From assembly GCA_910575725.1 (NCBI GenBank), contig CAJTFE010000001.1, positions 62,001 through 126,000 of the forward strand: a stretch of 64,000 nt of DNA. The letters run 5' to 3'. Source of the DNA: Clostridia bacterium. GTDB taxonomy: Bacteria; Bacillota; Clostridia; Lachnospirales; Lachnospiraceae. Under the pieces are notes generated by a model, which saw only the letters and a list, made by a program, of their open reading frames with translations, was not told the DNA's origin and did not search any database. Position numbers and translations under genes: made by a program. How positions within the stretch are numbered: the stretch's first letter is position 1; each line of letters starts with the position of its first letter. Shown here piece by piece: positions 8,529 to 16,314 of the stretch.

Positions 8529-9183
8529 CCCCCATTTGAAATGGGGGCCGAGGCAAAGCCGTAGCGTTACCTAGAGTAAAAAAATCCTCCTATGTTACAA
8601 TGATATTGGTTTCGCAGGCCATATCAAAACATAGGAGGTATCCAAAATGGATAATCAAAGTATACAACATACTCGTTGGAATTGCACGTATCATATAGTG
8701 TTTATTCCAAAATATCGTAGAAAAATTATGTATGGAGAAACAAAAAGAGACATAGTGGAAATTATTAAGAAACTATGTGAGATGAAACAGGTACAGTTAA
8801 TCGATGGGAAAGTATGTGTGGATCATATTCACATGTATGTGGCGATACCGCCCAAAATGTGTGTTTCGGAATTTATGTCATACCTAAAAGGTAAAAGTAC
8901 ACTGATGTTGTTTGACAGACACCCAGAGTATCGAAGTAAATATGGGGATAGACATTTCTGGGCAAGAGGATATTACGTTTCAACAGTGGGAAATGTGAAT
9001 GAAGAGACAGTACGCAGATACATTTAGGAACAAGAAGAGAATGATAAACTAGAGGACGGAAGAAAGTAGTGAGCCCTACATAGGAGGGCAACCAGAAATA
9101 ATGGTACTGCGAAATCCCACCTCTGGCGGAACCAGTAATAATCCCCGGAGGGATAAAATCTAAACCCCCATTTGAAATGGGGG
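8529..9183 (+). mobile_element. IS200-type insertion sequence (IS200/IS605 family)
   Basis: Both ends carry the same perfect 19-nt palindrome CCCCCATTTGAAATGGGGG (8529-8547 and 9165-9183), as expected for the left- and right-end hairpins recognised by Y1 transposases. Inside is a single tnpA gene and no tnpB. The tnpA leader holds an inverted repeat (8586-8596 and 8628-8638, CCTCCTATGTT/AACATAGGAGG) that would sequester the ribosome site, a known IS200 trait. Exact cleavage sites are not assigned. Confidence 0.85.
8647..9027 (+). pseudogene. tnpA: IS200-like transposase TnpA, truncated by a nonsense codon
   Basis: The 126-codon frame shows the HUH motif His60-x-His62 (VDHIHMYV) and the helix with the presumed catalytic Tyr125 (RRYI). 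A TAG follows at 9025-9027. Reading through it adds 13 more codons (starting E-Q-E-E-N-D) in the same frame to a second TAG at 9067. In IS608 TnpA a Gln four residues after the Tyr completes the active site; the matching Gln here lies just past the TAG. The element is therefore probably inactive, unless the stop is suppressed or a sequencing error. The ribosome site AGGAGGT is at 8633-8639. Confidence 0.75.
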
Positions 9184-9195
9184 TTGCTAACTTAG

Positions 9196-9612
9196 ATGTT
9201 TGAAAATTTGCAGGAATTTATATCAAATAATCAGGATGATCTCATTATTACGGGAGGTATTTCTAAAGAAAAAGTACATGTTTTAGAGGAAATTCTTGGC
9301 CTGAAATTTAGAAGCGAAATAAGAGATTATCTATATCTATATGGTATTATTATGGGATATGGTGTTGAAATGTTAGGTTGTGGAAATAGTGGTGAATCAT
9401 CATTAGTAAAAGAGACTCAACGATTTAGAAAGTATGGGTTGTCAAAAGAATATATTGTAATTAGGAACGTAGATGAATGGATATATTGTTTCAATAATCA
9501 TAATGGTGAAGTTTCAAGTTGGGATAGAATTGAAAAAAGCCATTTAATTAAAGGGGACGATCTTGAGAAATATATTCTCAATGAGCTAATGGAGGCAAAG
9601 GAAGAATGGTAA
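9196..9612 (+). CDS. SUKH-like immunity-type protein
   Basis: The 138-residue protein resembles SMI1/KNR4-type folds: an N-terminal helix pair, FRSEIRDYLYLYG, then a G-rich central strand region (GCGNSGESSL) and a C-terminal YILNELME helix. Assignment is weaker than for the other SUKH genes. The start codon is only 12 bp past the right end of the IS200 element, so the native promoter and leader have been displaced. The GGGGG of the IS palindrome is the only purine-rich tract at ribosome-site distance. Expression may therefore depend on the IS. Confidence 0.55.
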   Translation: MFENLQEFISNNQDDLIITGGISKEKVHVLEEILGLKFRSEIRDYLYLYGIIMGYGVEMLGCGNSGESSLVKETQRFRKYGLSKEYIVIRNVDEWIYCFNNHNGEVSSWDRIEKSHLIKGDDLEKYILNELMEAKEEW

Positions 9613-9697
9613 CTGGAACATCTGGTCAACTAGGAAACGGCAGGAGATAACCAGGGATGGCGAGCCGTCGGGCTGGTATATTGGGAGGATTTGAAAA

Positions 9698-10228
9698 ATG
9701 ATTACAAGGTTGGAGGCATTTTCCTTTTTAGAATCACATCAACCTATGCCTAGTGATGAAAAGCTTACGGAGATAGAAATTAAAAAATATGAAGAAGTTA
9801 GGACTTTTTTTATAAACAATCCAGATGAACAGTGTGTACCTTTGTTTTTGAATTCATTTGGAGGAAAAGATGGTTTAGGAATATACCAGATGGTTGAAGA
9901 TGTAATTACAATGTATAAAAAAGAGATTGTGCTTCCACATATATTGCAGGCATTAAAAAATCCATATGAAGGTGTACAGTACTGGTGCATTCAGATTGCA
10001 TCGAATTTTCCAGACGAAAGTCTGCTGTCGCCGTTGTCAGCTTTTTTACAATCGGAGGATCAAGATATAAAAGCAGCAGCAATAACAGCAATAGCACAGC
10101 TGGCCTTAAACCATATTAAAGCATACGAAGTGTTAGAAATACTACAAAAAGAGATTAAAGAAATATCAGATATGGATACGAAAGAATTTGCTATTGAAGT
10201 ATTAACAGATATTCAAAATAGTATATAA
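9698..10228 (+). CDS. HEAT-repeat protein, likely immunity protein
   Basis: This all-helical 176-residue protein has at least two HEAT-like helical pairs (PHILQALKNPYEGVQYWCIQ and LSAFLQSEDQDIKAAAITA, about residues 78-145). GGGAGG precedes the ATG. Short HEAT-repeat proteins are common among immunity proteins of polymorphic toxin loci, and its place between SUKH genes supports that role. No enzyme motif is present. The 85 bp between it and the previous gene hold no clear feature. Confidence 0.6.
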   Translation: MITRLEAFSFLESHQPMPSDEKLTEIEIKKYEEVRTFFINNPDEQCVPLFLNSFGGKDGLGIYQMVEDVITMYKKEIVLPHILQALKNPYEGVQYWCIQIASNFPDESLLSPLSAFLQSEDQDIKAAAITAIAQLALNHIKAYEVLEILQKEIKEISDMDTKEFAIEVLTDIQNSI

Positions 10229-10279
10229 TGCAGATTACCATTTTATATCTTTTGGCTGGATAGGTGAAAATTAGTGTGA

Positions 10280-10426
10280 TTGCAAGATAGAAAATTATTT
10301 AGTTTTGACTCCAATGTTATGTTTTTGAAGGAAGAAGGTGATTTTATATTAAAAGAAACAATGGAAAAGTTGAAAGAATTTAATCAGTCTTATGATGAGG
10401 AATTGGTATTAAGTGAAAAAATTTAA
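10280..10426 (+). pseudogene. 3' remnant of an immunity-type gene
   Basis: An open frame without a good start runs 10280-10426 and ends with a 21-codon tail from an internal ATG at 10361 (MEKLKEFNQSYDEE). It is acidic and helical like the C-termini of neighbouring SUKH genes, but no upstream domain remains. Just before it (10265-10288) is a stretch nearly matching the 3' end of the SUKH gene at 12045 (AAAATTAGTGT and ATTGCA), suggesting old recombination between array members. Confidence 0.35.
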
Positions 10427-10465
10427 AAGTATATAGATAATTAAAAAATAAGGAAAGTGATAAAC

Positions 10466-10906
10466 ATGGATAGTCTAAATTTTAAAAATATGATTAAGGA
10501 ATTTTCTAATAAAAGACCTCTATTATTGTCACTGAATACAGATCAGAAGGCTGCTGAAGAAATGATTACAGACGTTGAAAAATATTATGATATAAAATTA
10601 CCAAAACAATATAAAGAATTTGTAAAGGACTATGGAGGAGGGTATTTTGGTTTTATAGTAGTCTTTTCTTGTGATCATAATGGCATGTTTTATATTAAAG
10701 ATAATGTTGCAAAAAATTGGATTTATGAGAAAAATTTTATTCCTATCATTGATTTGGAAACTGGGGATTTTTGGGGTTTTGAAATAAAGAAGGGAATATG
10801 TCAAAAGACGGTTGGCTTTTACTCTCACGAGGAAGATGAAATACAAGAGTCAGCAATGGACTTTTTTGATGTATTAATTAAATACGGTTTCAAGAGTACA
10901 ATCTAA
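10466..10906 (+). CDS. SMI1/KNR4 (SUKH) family immunity-type protein
   Basis: The 146-residue protein has the clear SUKH motif YDIKLPKQYKEFVKDYGGGYFG (about residues 38-60, shown here for its LPxxYxxF and GGG core) and a C-terminal segment with FYSHEEDE and FFDVLIKYG. The ATG at 10466 follows GGAAAG; a GTG at 10457 is also possible. It is the best SUKH match in the island. Confidence 0.8.
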   Translation: MDSLNFKNMIKEFSNKRPLLLSLNTDQKAAEEMITDVEKYYDIKLPKQYKEFVKDYGGGYFGFIVVFSCDHNGMFYIKDNVAKNWIYEKNFIPIIDLETGDFWGFEIKKGICQKTVGFYSHEEDEIQESAMDFFDVLIKYGFKSTI

Positions 10907-10976
10907 ATTACTGATGAGCATATACAATACTTAAAGTTACAAAAGTCATTTTGTTTTTTAACACATAAACCTATCT

Positions 10977-11216
10977 GTTGCTTACGCCTATGATAAGGTT
11001 GGGCGGCGTATGTCCGTCAGCAATCCTTATGGGACAGTGGAAGGAACAGGAGGGCGGCTGCGAGTATCGGTATGACAACATCTATTATTACCACAGGGAT
11101 GAGCAATTGAGCACAGTACTTATGACTGCTCAAAAGGGAGAAATCCAAACCCATTATCGCTATATTTTTTTGGAAATCTGTTGGAAAGCGAGGAGAAGGC
11201 ACAGAGGAGATGAATA
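10977..11216 (+). pseudogene. Degraded Rhs/YD-repeat toxin fragment
   Basis: Translated pieces in different frames form the end of an Rhs core. Frame 10977 reads AYAYDKVGRRMSVSNPYG, then stops. Frame 10978 reads YYYHRDEQLSTVLMTAQKGE and IQTHYRY. A further shift gives FGNLLESEEKAQR. These are the usual YD-repeat, H-x-D and FGN motifs just before the variable toxin tip of Rhs proteins. At least two frameshifts make it non-functional. No start codon or ribosome site fits. It marks where an Rhs toxin once lay between immunity genes. Confidence 0.7.
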
Positions 11217-11450
11217 GTGAGTACTGAAGAAATGAAAACCAGGATTGAAGAATTAAATATTCCAAGCAGATATTATTCTATAAATGGTAATATAGCATCT
11301 GATAGGTATATTTTCAGACAGATATATACTTACTGGGAATGCTTTTATATTGATGAAAGAGGTAATCAAAATGATTATCATAGATTTGGGGATGAAAATG
11401 ATGCATGTGAGTATTTTTTTAGGATATTAAAAGAGGAAATGAATATTTGA
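11217..11450 (+). CDS. Small immunity-type protein, family not assigned
   Basis: This 77-residue protein starts at GTG 11217, seven bases after GAGGAGAT. It has the pattern CFYIDERGNQNDYHRFGDENDA (about residues 42-63, trimmed) followed by CEYFFRILKEE. That pattern, an ERG strand, an acidic turn and an Ac-Cys-x-YFF helix, recurs in small proteins next to toxin tips, but I cannot give a family number. It begins immediately after the Rhs remnant, which is where the cognate immunity gene of that toxin would be expected. Confidence 0.5.
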   Translation: MSTEEMKTRIEELNIPSRYYSINGNIASDRYIFRQIYTYWECFYIDERGNQNDYHRFGDENDACEYFFRILKEEMNI

Positions 11451-11493
11451 ATGCGATATGTGACGGGCACCATACTATTTTTTGAACAAAGCG

Positions 11494-11565
11494 ATGACGG
11501 TTCGTGAATTGAATGAGTTATATAAATCATTACCATGGAAATATGGAGAAAAAAATGATAAATAG
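11494..11565 (+). pseudogene. 23-codon leader peptide or 5' remnant of an immunity gene
   Basis: ATG at 11494 opens MTVRELNELYKSLPWKYGEK and stops at 11563-11565, overlapping the next gene's start in another frame. The sequence looks like a genuine protein N-terminus rather than random translation, so it may be the stump of a lost gene. Translational coupling to the next gene is the alternative. Confidence 0.3.
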
Positions 11566-11947
11566 ATATGAAACATGGCTGATTGATGAAATAGAAAACG
11601 TTCTACATTTTCCCTATAAAGATATAAAATTCTTGGATGAATATCCATTAGAGGTTTCCAAGCAAGTTTTGAAAATTTTAATCAAAAATGCATGTTTAGG
11701 ACAAAATTTGGGGCCGATAGAAATCAGTCGTAGAAAAATTAAAGAAATTGATCGAACTTGGTTGAAGCAGTATTTTGTTGAGGCTGCAAGTACATGTATT
11801 AATTGTTCTGATGAATGGGAATATAGGCGCTTAGTCGAGCTGACAATTCTTATAGTCCCAGAATTAAAACAAGAAATTTTTCAATTAGGTATGCAGTCAG
11901 AAAACGAGGAGGTGAGAGAAGTAATAGAAGATTTTCAAAATTTATAA
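11555..11947 (+). CDS. Helical immunity-type protein, family not assigned
   Basis: The ATG at 11555 is favoured (TGGAGAA upstream) over an in-frame ATG at 11513. It encodes 130 residues, nearly all predicted helix, with EWEYRRLVELTILIVPELKQ (about 88-107) resembling a HEAT-type or TPR-type helix pair. No catalytic motif is visible. Context in the island suggests an immunity protein. I do not recognise the family. Confidence 0.5.
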   Translation: MINRYETWLIDEIENVLHFPYKDIKFLDEYPLEVSKQVLKILIKNACLGQNLGPIEISRRKIKEIDRTWLKQYFVEAASTCINCSDEWEYRRLVELTILIVPELKQEIFQLGMQSENEEVREVIEDFQNL

Positions 11948-12044
11948 GTCTGTAAAAATGCTTAAATATTGTAGAAATTACTAAAAATAAAAAACAACCT
12001 TCCCATGCTTCTGCATGAGAGACATGAAGGAGTATATATGAATT

Positions 12045-12827
12045 ATGCAAACAACAATTAATAGAATAATACCTCAAAAGGGAAATGCAAAGACAATGAT
12101 ACAAAGACTAAGAGCTTATATAGATCCGGTGGATGATACTTGGTGTACCAAAATACAACCAGCGAATGAAATGCAAATAGAAGAATTAAGGCAACAGTTA
12201 AATTTAGTTGAAAGGGGATTGGAATTACCAGAAGCCTATGTAGAATTTTTACATCATGCCGGAGAATGTGCTGGAGGATTATTTTCAACTTTTTGTGCAG
12301 AAATGTCAATATCTTCTTTAATATCAGATAATGAAGGTATATGTATTAACAATGCGGATGATACGAAGCCGTACTGTTTCACGTTTTTAAAGGATTATTT
12401 AGGAATATGTTATACAATGAATCTAGATAATCAAAACCAAAAAATATTTATGGAAGAGGACTATGCTGTTAGTGAGAATTTTGAAAATTTAGTTTTTCAG
12501 AGTGCAATTACACAATATGAGGAAAAATATTATCCTTTTTATGTATATTTTTCGTCAAGTATTCATGGATTAAATACTTCAGAAATAGGGATAAAAGAGA
12601 TTGATTTGTTTGATTATGCAGATCAAATAGTGAAAAAGTATTGTTTAAATAAGTTATGGTTTAGTGATTCCTATTGTTTTTTTGCATGTTCAAATGAAAT
12701 GTCTCTTATGCTGAATCGCAGTGGTGGGGGCGTTTATGGAGCAATTTGCTTTAATGAAAAAGAAATGCAAAGAGAAATGGAGAAAGTTTTATTATCTAAA
12801 ATTAACACAAAGATACGTAAAAATTAG
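12045..12827 (+). CDS. SUKH-domain protein with C-terminal extension
   Basis: The 260-residue protein has an N-terminal SUKH domain: LNLVERGLELPEAYVEFLHH (about 52-71), GECAGGLFS and a later IKEIDLFDYADQIV. It is nearly twice the length of the other SUKH genes, and the C-terminal ~100 residues (WFSDSYCFFACSNEMSLM) may be a second degenerate SUKH copy. The ATG at 12045 follows AAGGAG by 12 nt. A short inverted repeat (CATGCTTCTGCATG) lies just upstream. Confidence 0.65.
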   Translation: MQTTINRIIPQKGNAKTMIQRLRAYIDPVDDTWCTKIQPANEMQIEELRQQLNLVERGLELPEAYVEFLHHAGECAGGLFSTFCAEMSISSLISDNEGICINNADDTKPYCFTFLKDYLGICYTMNLDNQNQKIFMEEDYAVSENFENLVFQSAITQYEEKYYPFYVYFSSSIHGLNTSEIGIKEIDLFDYADQIVKKYCLNKLWFSDSYCFFACSNEMSLMLNRSGGGVYGAICFNEKEMQREMEKVLLSKINTKIRKN

Positions 12828-13088
12828 TGTAATTGCATGATATTTGAGTTAGAGGGGGAGGTTTTTTGCACCTTTAAATTATTATTTTGATTACTTGAAC
12901 AATAGCTATTGGTGGTATTCTATCTATGATGTGAATAAAAGATTTTGATTATTTAAAAATTTTTTTTCATTTTATTAGAATTATACGTTACTGGACGAAG
13001 TCCATCAGTCCCGAAGAGGCATGTATTAATGGGGTACCCGTAGGGTATACTTATATGGAAAATTTTGGTTAATAGATAAGTGAAGAAT
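12828..13088. other. Gene-free stretch with small palindromes
   Basis: AT-rich sequence with two small hairpins near 12993-13050 (TGGACGAAGTCCA and a GGGGTACCC region). No promoter, RNA or coding region could be supported. Confidence 0.4.
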
Positions 13089-13469
13089 ATGAAAATAGAT
13101 AGAGAACAAGCAATAAAAATTATTGCAGCTAATGAAGTTGTGAATATTTCTAAAGAGGATAGAGAATTGCTTATTTATAATAGTTGGGGGCTGGATGAAA
13201 CAGATAAAGAGTTTTACCTGCTTCCAACTGATTTGAGAAAAGAACTACTGGATTTTGATGAACCTCAAGAGAATATCATGTCATCTAAATATGATAAACT
13301 AGTGAAAATATCTTGTGAATCGAGCTATAAACAATATACAAATGAAAAAATTGAAGCAATCCAGAGGAATCAGAGCATCCATTATTACCATAGAGATGAG
13401 CAGTTAAATACGGCATTTATGACTGCTCAAAATGGTGAAATCCAAAATCATTTTCGCTATGATGCATAA
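13089..13469 (+). pseudogene. Chimeric ORF: immunity-type N-terminus fused to Rhs fragment
   Basis: ATG 13089 opens 126 codons. Residues 1 to ~93 (MKIDREQAIKII, NSWGLDETDKEFY, ELLDFDEPQ) look like the start of an immunity protein. The last ~32 residues (HYYHRDEQLNTAFMTAQNGE then IQNHFRYDA) are a second copy of the Rhs H-x-D segment found at 11070-11160, about four-fifths identical in DNA by eye. Recombination between an immunity gene and a toxin relic is the simplest reading. Whether the hybrid is expressed is unknown. Confidence 0.6.
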
Positions 13470-13532
13470 GGACAGACAGAAGGCAAAATAAAGTCAACAA
13501 ATTGTTAAGCTTAAAAACAATCATAAGAATAA

Positions 13533-13850
13533 GCAGGAGGAAATGTTGGTGCTTCGTTCCTTGTAGATAATACTAGAGAGGAAATATATATTTGGAATGC
13601 AGGAACTGCGTTGGAAAAGTTTAAAGAATTCTCATACCCCATTCCAGACGATGATTTTTTTAAACAAGCATGGCTCATAGGAAGTGATTTGGGAGATTTG
13701 GTTTATTTTTATGCGGAAGGAAAAGATGGATTTGGCATTTATAGAGATGAAGCTGGTAACTTATACGTTAGAGATGGAGAAAAAATAGCAGATACACTTA
13801 CAGATTTTCTTGTGAAAGGAACAGGGATTGATATTGCTCTAACACTGTGA
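13533..13850 (+). pseudogene. SUKH immunity gene lacking its 5' half
   Basis: The frame is open from 13533 and reads GGNVGASFLVDNTREEIYIW, then LIGSDLGDLVYFYAEGKDG and a C-terminal DTLTDFLVKGTG. This is the second half of a SUKH domain. Nothing before 13533 encodes the LPxxY half, and the only in-frame start is TTG at 13611 without a ribosome site. The deletion point lies close to the second Rhs scar, so both may stem from one event. Confidence 0.6.
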
Positions 13851-13885
13851 AGAAATTATCTTTTACAAGGAAGGGGGGCTCTATA

Positions 13886-14473
13886 TTGAATAACTCAATA
13901 GCTAAAAAGAAAGCAATGAATGAGTTATTTGAAGAATTTTTGTTTTTGTCTGCAAGATTAAGAACCAAATACGTCGATAGTTTAGGAGAAAGAAATAATA
14001 ATTGGGAAAAGGTGTTTTATGACCTTTATGGTGAAATACCGGAATTATTTCAAGTTATTTACAATAAAGTGTCAGGAACTAGAAGGAATATCGCAGACCA
14101 AACACTTATGGATTTTATTCCTGGATTTAGACTAATTCATATTTGTGAATTGAAAGAGGAATCTGTTAAGTTAAATAGATATTATAATGATAAAATACAG
14201 GTAATAATTCCATTTTTGGCAAATTATTCAAGTGATTATATCTGCTATTGTAGAACTAATGCTGGAAAGGAATATATTGGCTCTATTTCTCATGATGATT
14301 TAATGGTAATACAAATGCATAAAAATATAAAAAAGTTTTTTGAAACGATTTGTGCATTTTATCAGTTTAATGTGTATTTTTTAGATACGGATGGATATCT
14401 AGATTATGATTTAGAGTTAGAAGGAACAATAGGGGCAGAAATAAATTTAGGTATCCCATATTGGTTAGAATAA
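13886..14473 (+). CDS. Immunity-type protein, SMI1/KNR4-like, tentative
   Basis: TTG at 13886 follows AGGAAGGGGGG and is preferred to GTG at 13847. It encodes 195 residues with a helical N-terminal half (NELFEEFLFLSARLRTKY) and a beta-rich C-terminal half (YICYCRTNAGKEYIGSIS, then FLDTDGYLDYDLELEG). The C-terminal strand pattern is SUKH-like, but the LPxxY motif is absent, so the family is uncertain. The headless SUKH gene ends inside its longer frame, indicating they sit in one transcript. Confidence 0.5.
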   Translation: MNNSIAKKKAMNELFEEFLFLSARLRTKYVDSLGERNNNWEKVFYDLYGEIPELFQVIYNKVSGTRRNIADQTLMDFIPGFRLIHICELKEESVKLNRYYNDKIQVIIPFLANYSSDYICYCRTNAGKEYIGSISHDDLMVIQMHKNIKKFFETICAFYQFNVYFLDTDGYLDYDLELEGTIGAEINLGIPYWLE

Positions 14474-14679
14474 ATCAACCCTTTGTATTGTTTTTAAATT
14501 TGTTGCATAAGAAATTTTGAGATTTGATATTTGGCATTCTTTGATTGCTAAAAAATGTATTTCTGTGATATGCTGATTAAGAATTGTAGACAATGAATTT
14601 TAGTAACCAAGTTAAAACAAGTGCATCCTGTCAATCTTCCAGGATGTTTTGGCTAAAATAAAATAAAGGGAGACTATTT

Positions 14680-14919
14680 GTGATGCCAAACGAGAAAATC
14701 AAAAATTTCAGAGAGCTTGAATTTGCAGTATTCTGCATTGAAAATGTCGCCGCAAAGCTTGGCGTGGATGCAGAGCGTGTCTATCGGGCATTTACCAAAA
14801 AAAGCGATATTCTGAACAGCTACATCGTGCCGGAGTATGAAGTGCTGCACACCCAGAGCCGGGAATATATCGTAGACGACCTCCTTACCGTGATGAAAGA
14901 AAGGGGTGTGGAAGTATGA
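14680..14919 (+). CDS. DUF3791 protein, first gene of a three-gene module
   Basis: This 79-residue helical protein has FAVFCIENVAAKLGVDAERV and YIVPEYEVLHTQSREYIVDD, the DUF3791 pattern. The ATG overlap with the next gene is 4 bp (ATGA). G+C is visibly higher than in the surrounding immunity genes, so it arrived separately. DUF3791 proteins occur next to DUF3990 proteins and are plausible antitoxins, but that is inference. Confidence 0.7.
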   Translation: MMPNEKIKNFRELEFAVFCIENVAAKLGVDAERVYRAFTKKSDILNSYIVPEYEVLHTQSREYIVDDLLTVMKERGVEV

Positions 14920-15386
14920 TGCTCTATCATGGTTCCTATCTGGAAATCGCAGAGCCGGACTTGATCCATTCCCGTTCCAATGTGGATTTTGGGCGTGGAT
15001 TCTATGTCACGCCGATATATGAGCAGGCGGCGAAGTGGTGCAGCAAGTTCAAACGCCGTGGAAAGGCGGGAATTATCTCCTGGTATACGTTTGACGAAAG
15101 CCGGGAAGCGGAATTAAAAACGCTGAAATTTAATTCCTATTCCGAGAGATGGCTGGACTTTATCTTGAACTGCCGTAGCGGAAAAGACATAACCGACTAT
15201 GATCTTGTGGCTGGCGGCGTTGCTAATGATAAGGTGTTTAATACCGTGGAACTGTTTTTTGACGGATTGATTGATAAGAGCGAAGCTATCAACCGTTTGC
15301 GCTATGAGAAGCCGAATCTGCAAATTTGTTTCCGCACAGAGAAAGCACTGGGGCTTCTGCGCTTTGAAGGGAGTGAAGATGTATGA
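14916..15386 (+). CDS. DUF3990 protein, possible ADP-ribosyltransferase-fold toxin
   Basis: The 156-residue product opens MMLYHGSYLEI and has DFGRGFYVTPIYEQAAKWC (about 26-44), then YDLVAGGVANDKVF and a C-terminal NLQICFRTEKAL. LYHGS and the G-x-GFYVT block resemble the NAD-binding strands of the ADP-ribosyltransferase fold, to which DUF3990 has been linked. Enzymatic activity is inferred only. It overlaps DUF3791 genes by 4 bp on both sides, a layout typical of toxin-antitoxin operons. Confidence 0.7.
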   Translation: MMLYHGSYLEIAEPDLIHSRSNVDFGRGFYVTPIYEQAAKWCSKFKRRGKAGIISWYTFDESREAELKTLKFNSYSERWLDFILNCRSGKDITDYDLVAGGVANDKVFNTVELFFDGLIDKSEAINRLRYEKPNLQICFRTEKALGLLRFEGSEDV

Positions 15387-15595
15387 ACGCAAACCGGATT
15401 TTGCTTCAAAAAAAATATAGCCGTGTGATTGAGTGCTTTGCCAAACAGCAGGGTATCTCGTTGGATGCGGCACTGGACTTCTTCTACCATTCCGAGGTCT
15501 ATCAGCTGATTCGGGACGGAGTATCTGATATGCACTGCATGAGCGATGCGTACCTGGCAGAAGAGCTGGAACAGGAATATAACCAGAAAGAATAA
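15383..15595 (+). CDS. DUF3791 protein, third gene of the module
   Basis: The 70-residue protein (ILLQKKYSRVIECFAKQQGI, SLDAALDFFYHSEVYQLI, then MSDAYLAEELEQEY) is a second, diverged DUF3791 member. It starts inside the stop of the DUF3990 gene with ATGA. Having two DUF3791 genes around one DUF3990 gene suggests that each neutralises the toxin or that they form a complex; this is not shown by sequence. Confidence 0.7.
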   Translation: MNANRILLQKKYSRVIECFAKQQGISLDAALDFFYHSEVYQLIRDGVSDMHCMSDAYLAEELEQEYNQKE

Positions 15596-15707
15596 CTCCA
15601 ATGGCGTTATTAACGTTAATGAAAACTCTAATCCCCCAGTTAATCTGGGGAGCTGTTCAATAAGATTATCGGTGCTTAAGCAAAATATTCAGAGAAGATG
15701 AAAAAAT

Positions 15708-16256
15708 ATGGATTATAGTGAAAGTATAAAAGAACATTATAGAAAATTTTTGGGGGGATTTACAGAGCATGAATTCAATAAAGGACCGGTTAATGAGCTG
15801 CCTATAGGGTTTAAAATTTTAAAATTTCCACCCAATAGTAAGCGTAATATGTGGACATATGCGACTTGTGGGATGTCTGATAATTTAGATGTAAATGCCA
15901 TCGAAGTCCATATGTTTTCATTTGTTGAATATGACTTTTTAATAGAATTACTTACTATAATTGCACATTACCATATAAGAGGCGGCAATCTGGGCTTAGG
16001 TCATACTATTAACTTTGGATGTCCTTGGTATAAAGATTCAAATTTAGAATATGGGTTAATTTCATTACCTTATCTGGATGGGCCAATATTTGAGAATTTT
16101 CAAACTAAATCGAGAAATATACAATTTTTGTGGATTATTCCTATAACGCTTAATGAAAAGAATTATAAAAAACAAATGGGATTGGAAGCGTTAGAACAAA
16201 AATTTGACGAAATTAATTTAAACTATTTAAATCCATTTAGAAAAAGTGTCATTTAA
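15708..16256 (+). CDS. Suppressor-of-fused domain immunity-type protein
   Basis: The 182-residue protein has the SUFU-domain pattern: TYATCGMSDNLDVNAIEVHM (about 50-69), then LLTIIAHYHIRGGNLGLGHT and GCPWYKDSNLEYGLI, ending with FLWIIPITLNEKNY and KKQMGLEALEQKFD. Bacterial SUFU-domain proteins are recognised immunity proteins of polymorphic toxin systems. The ATG at 15708 follows AGAAGATG. It overlaps the next reading frame slightly. Confidence 0.8.
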   Translation: MDYSESIKEHYRKFLGGFTEHEFNKGPVNELPIGFKILKFPPNSKRNMWTYATCGMSDNLDVNAIEVHMFSFVEYDFLIELLTIIAHYHIRGGNLGLGHTINFGCPWYKDSNLEYGLISLPYLDGPIFENFQTKSRNIQFLWIIPITLNEKNYKKQMGLEALEQKFDEINLNYLNPFRKSVI

Positions 16257-16314
16257 GATCAACGATGAAAAGCCAAGAAAAACAATTTGGATTGTCTGCA
16301 AAGGGAAAAAGTTG

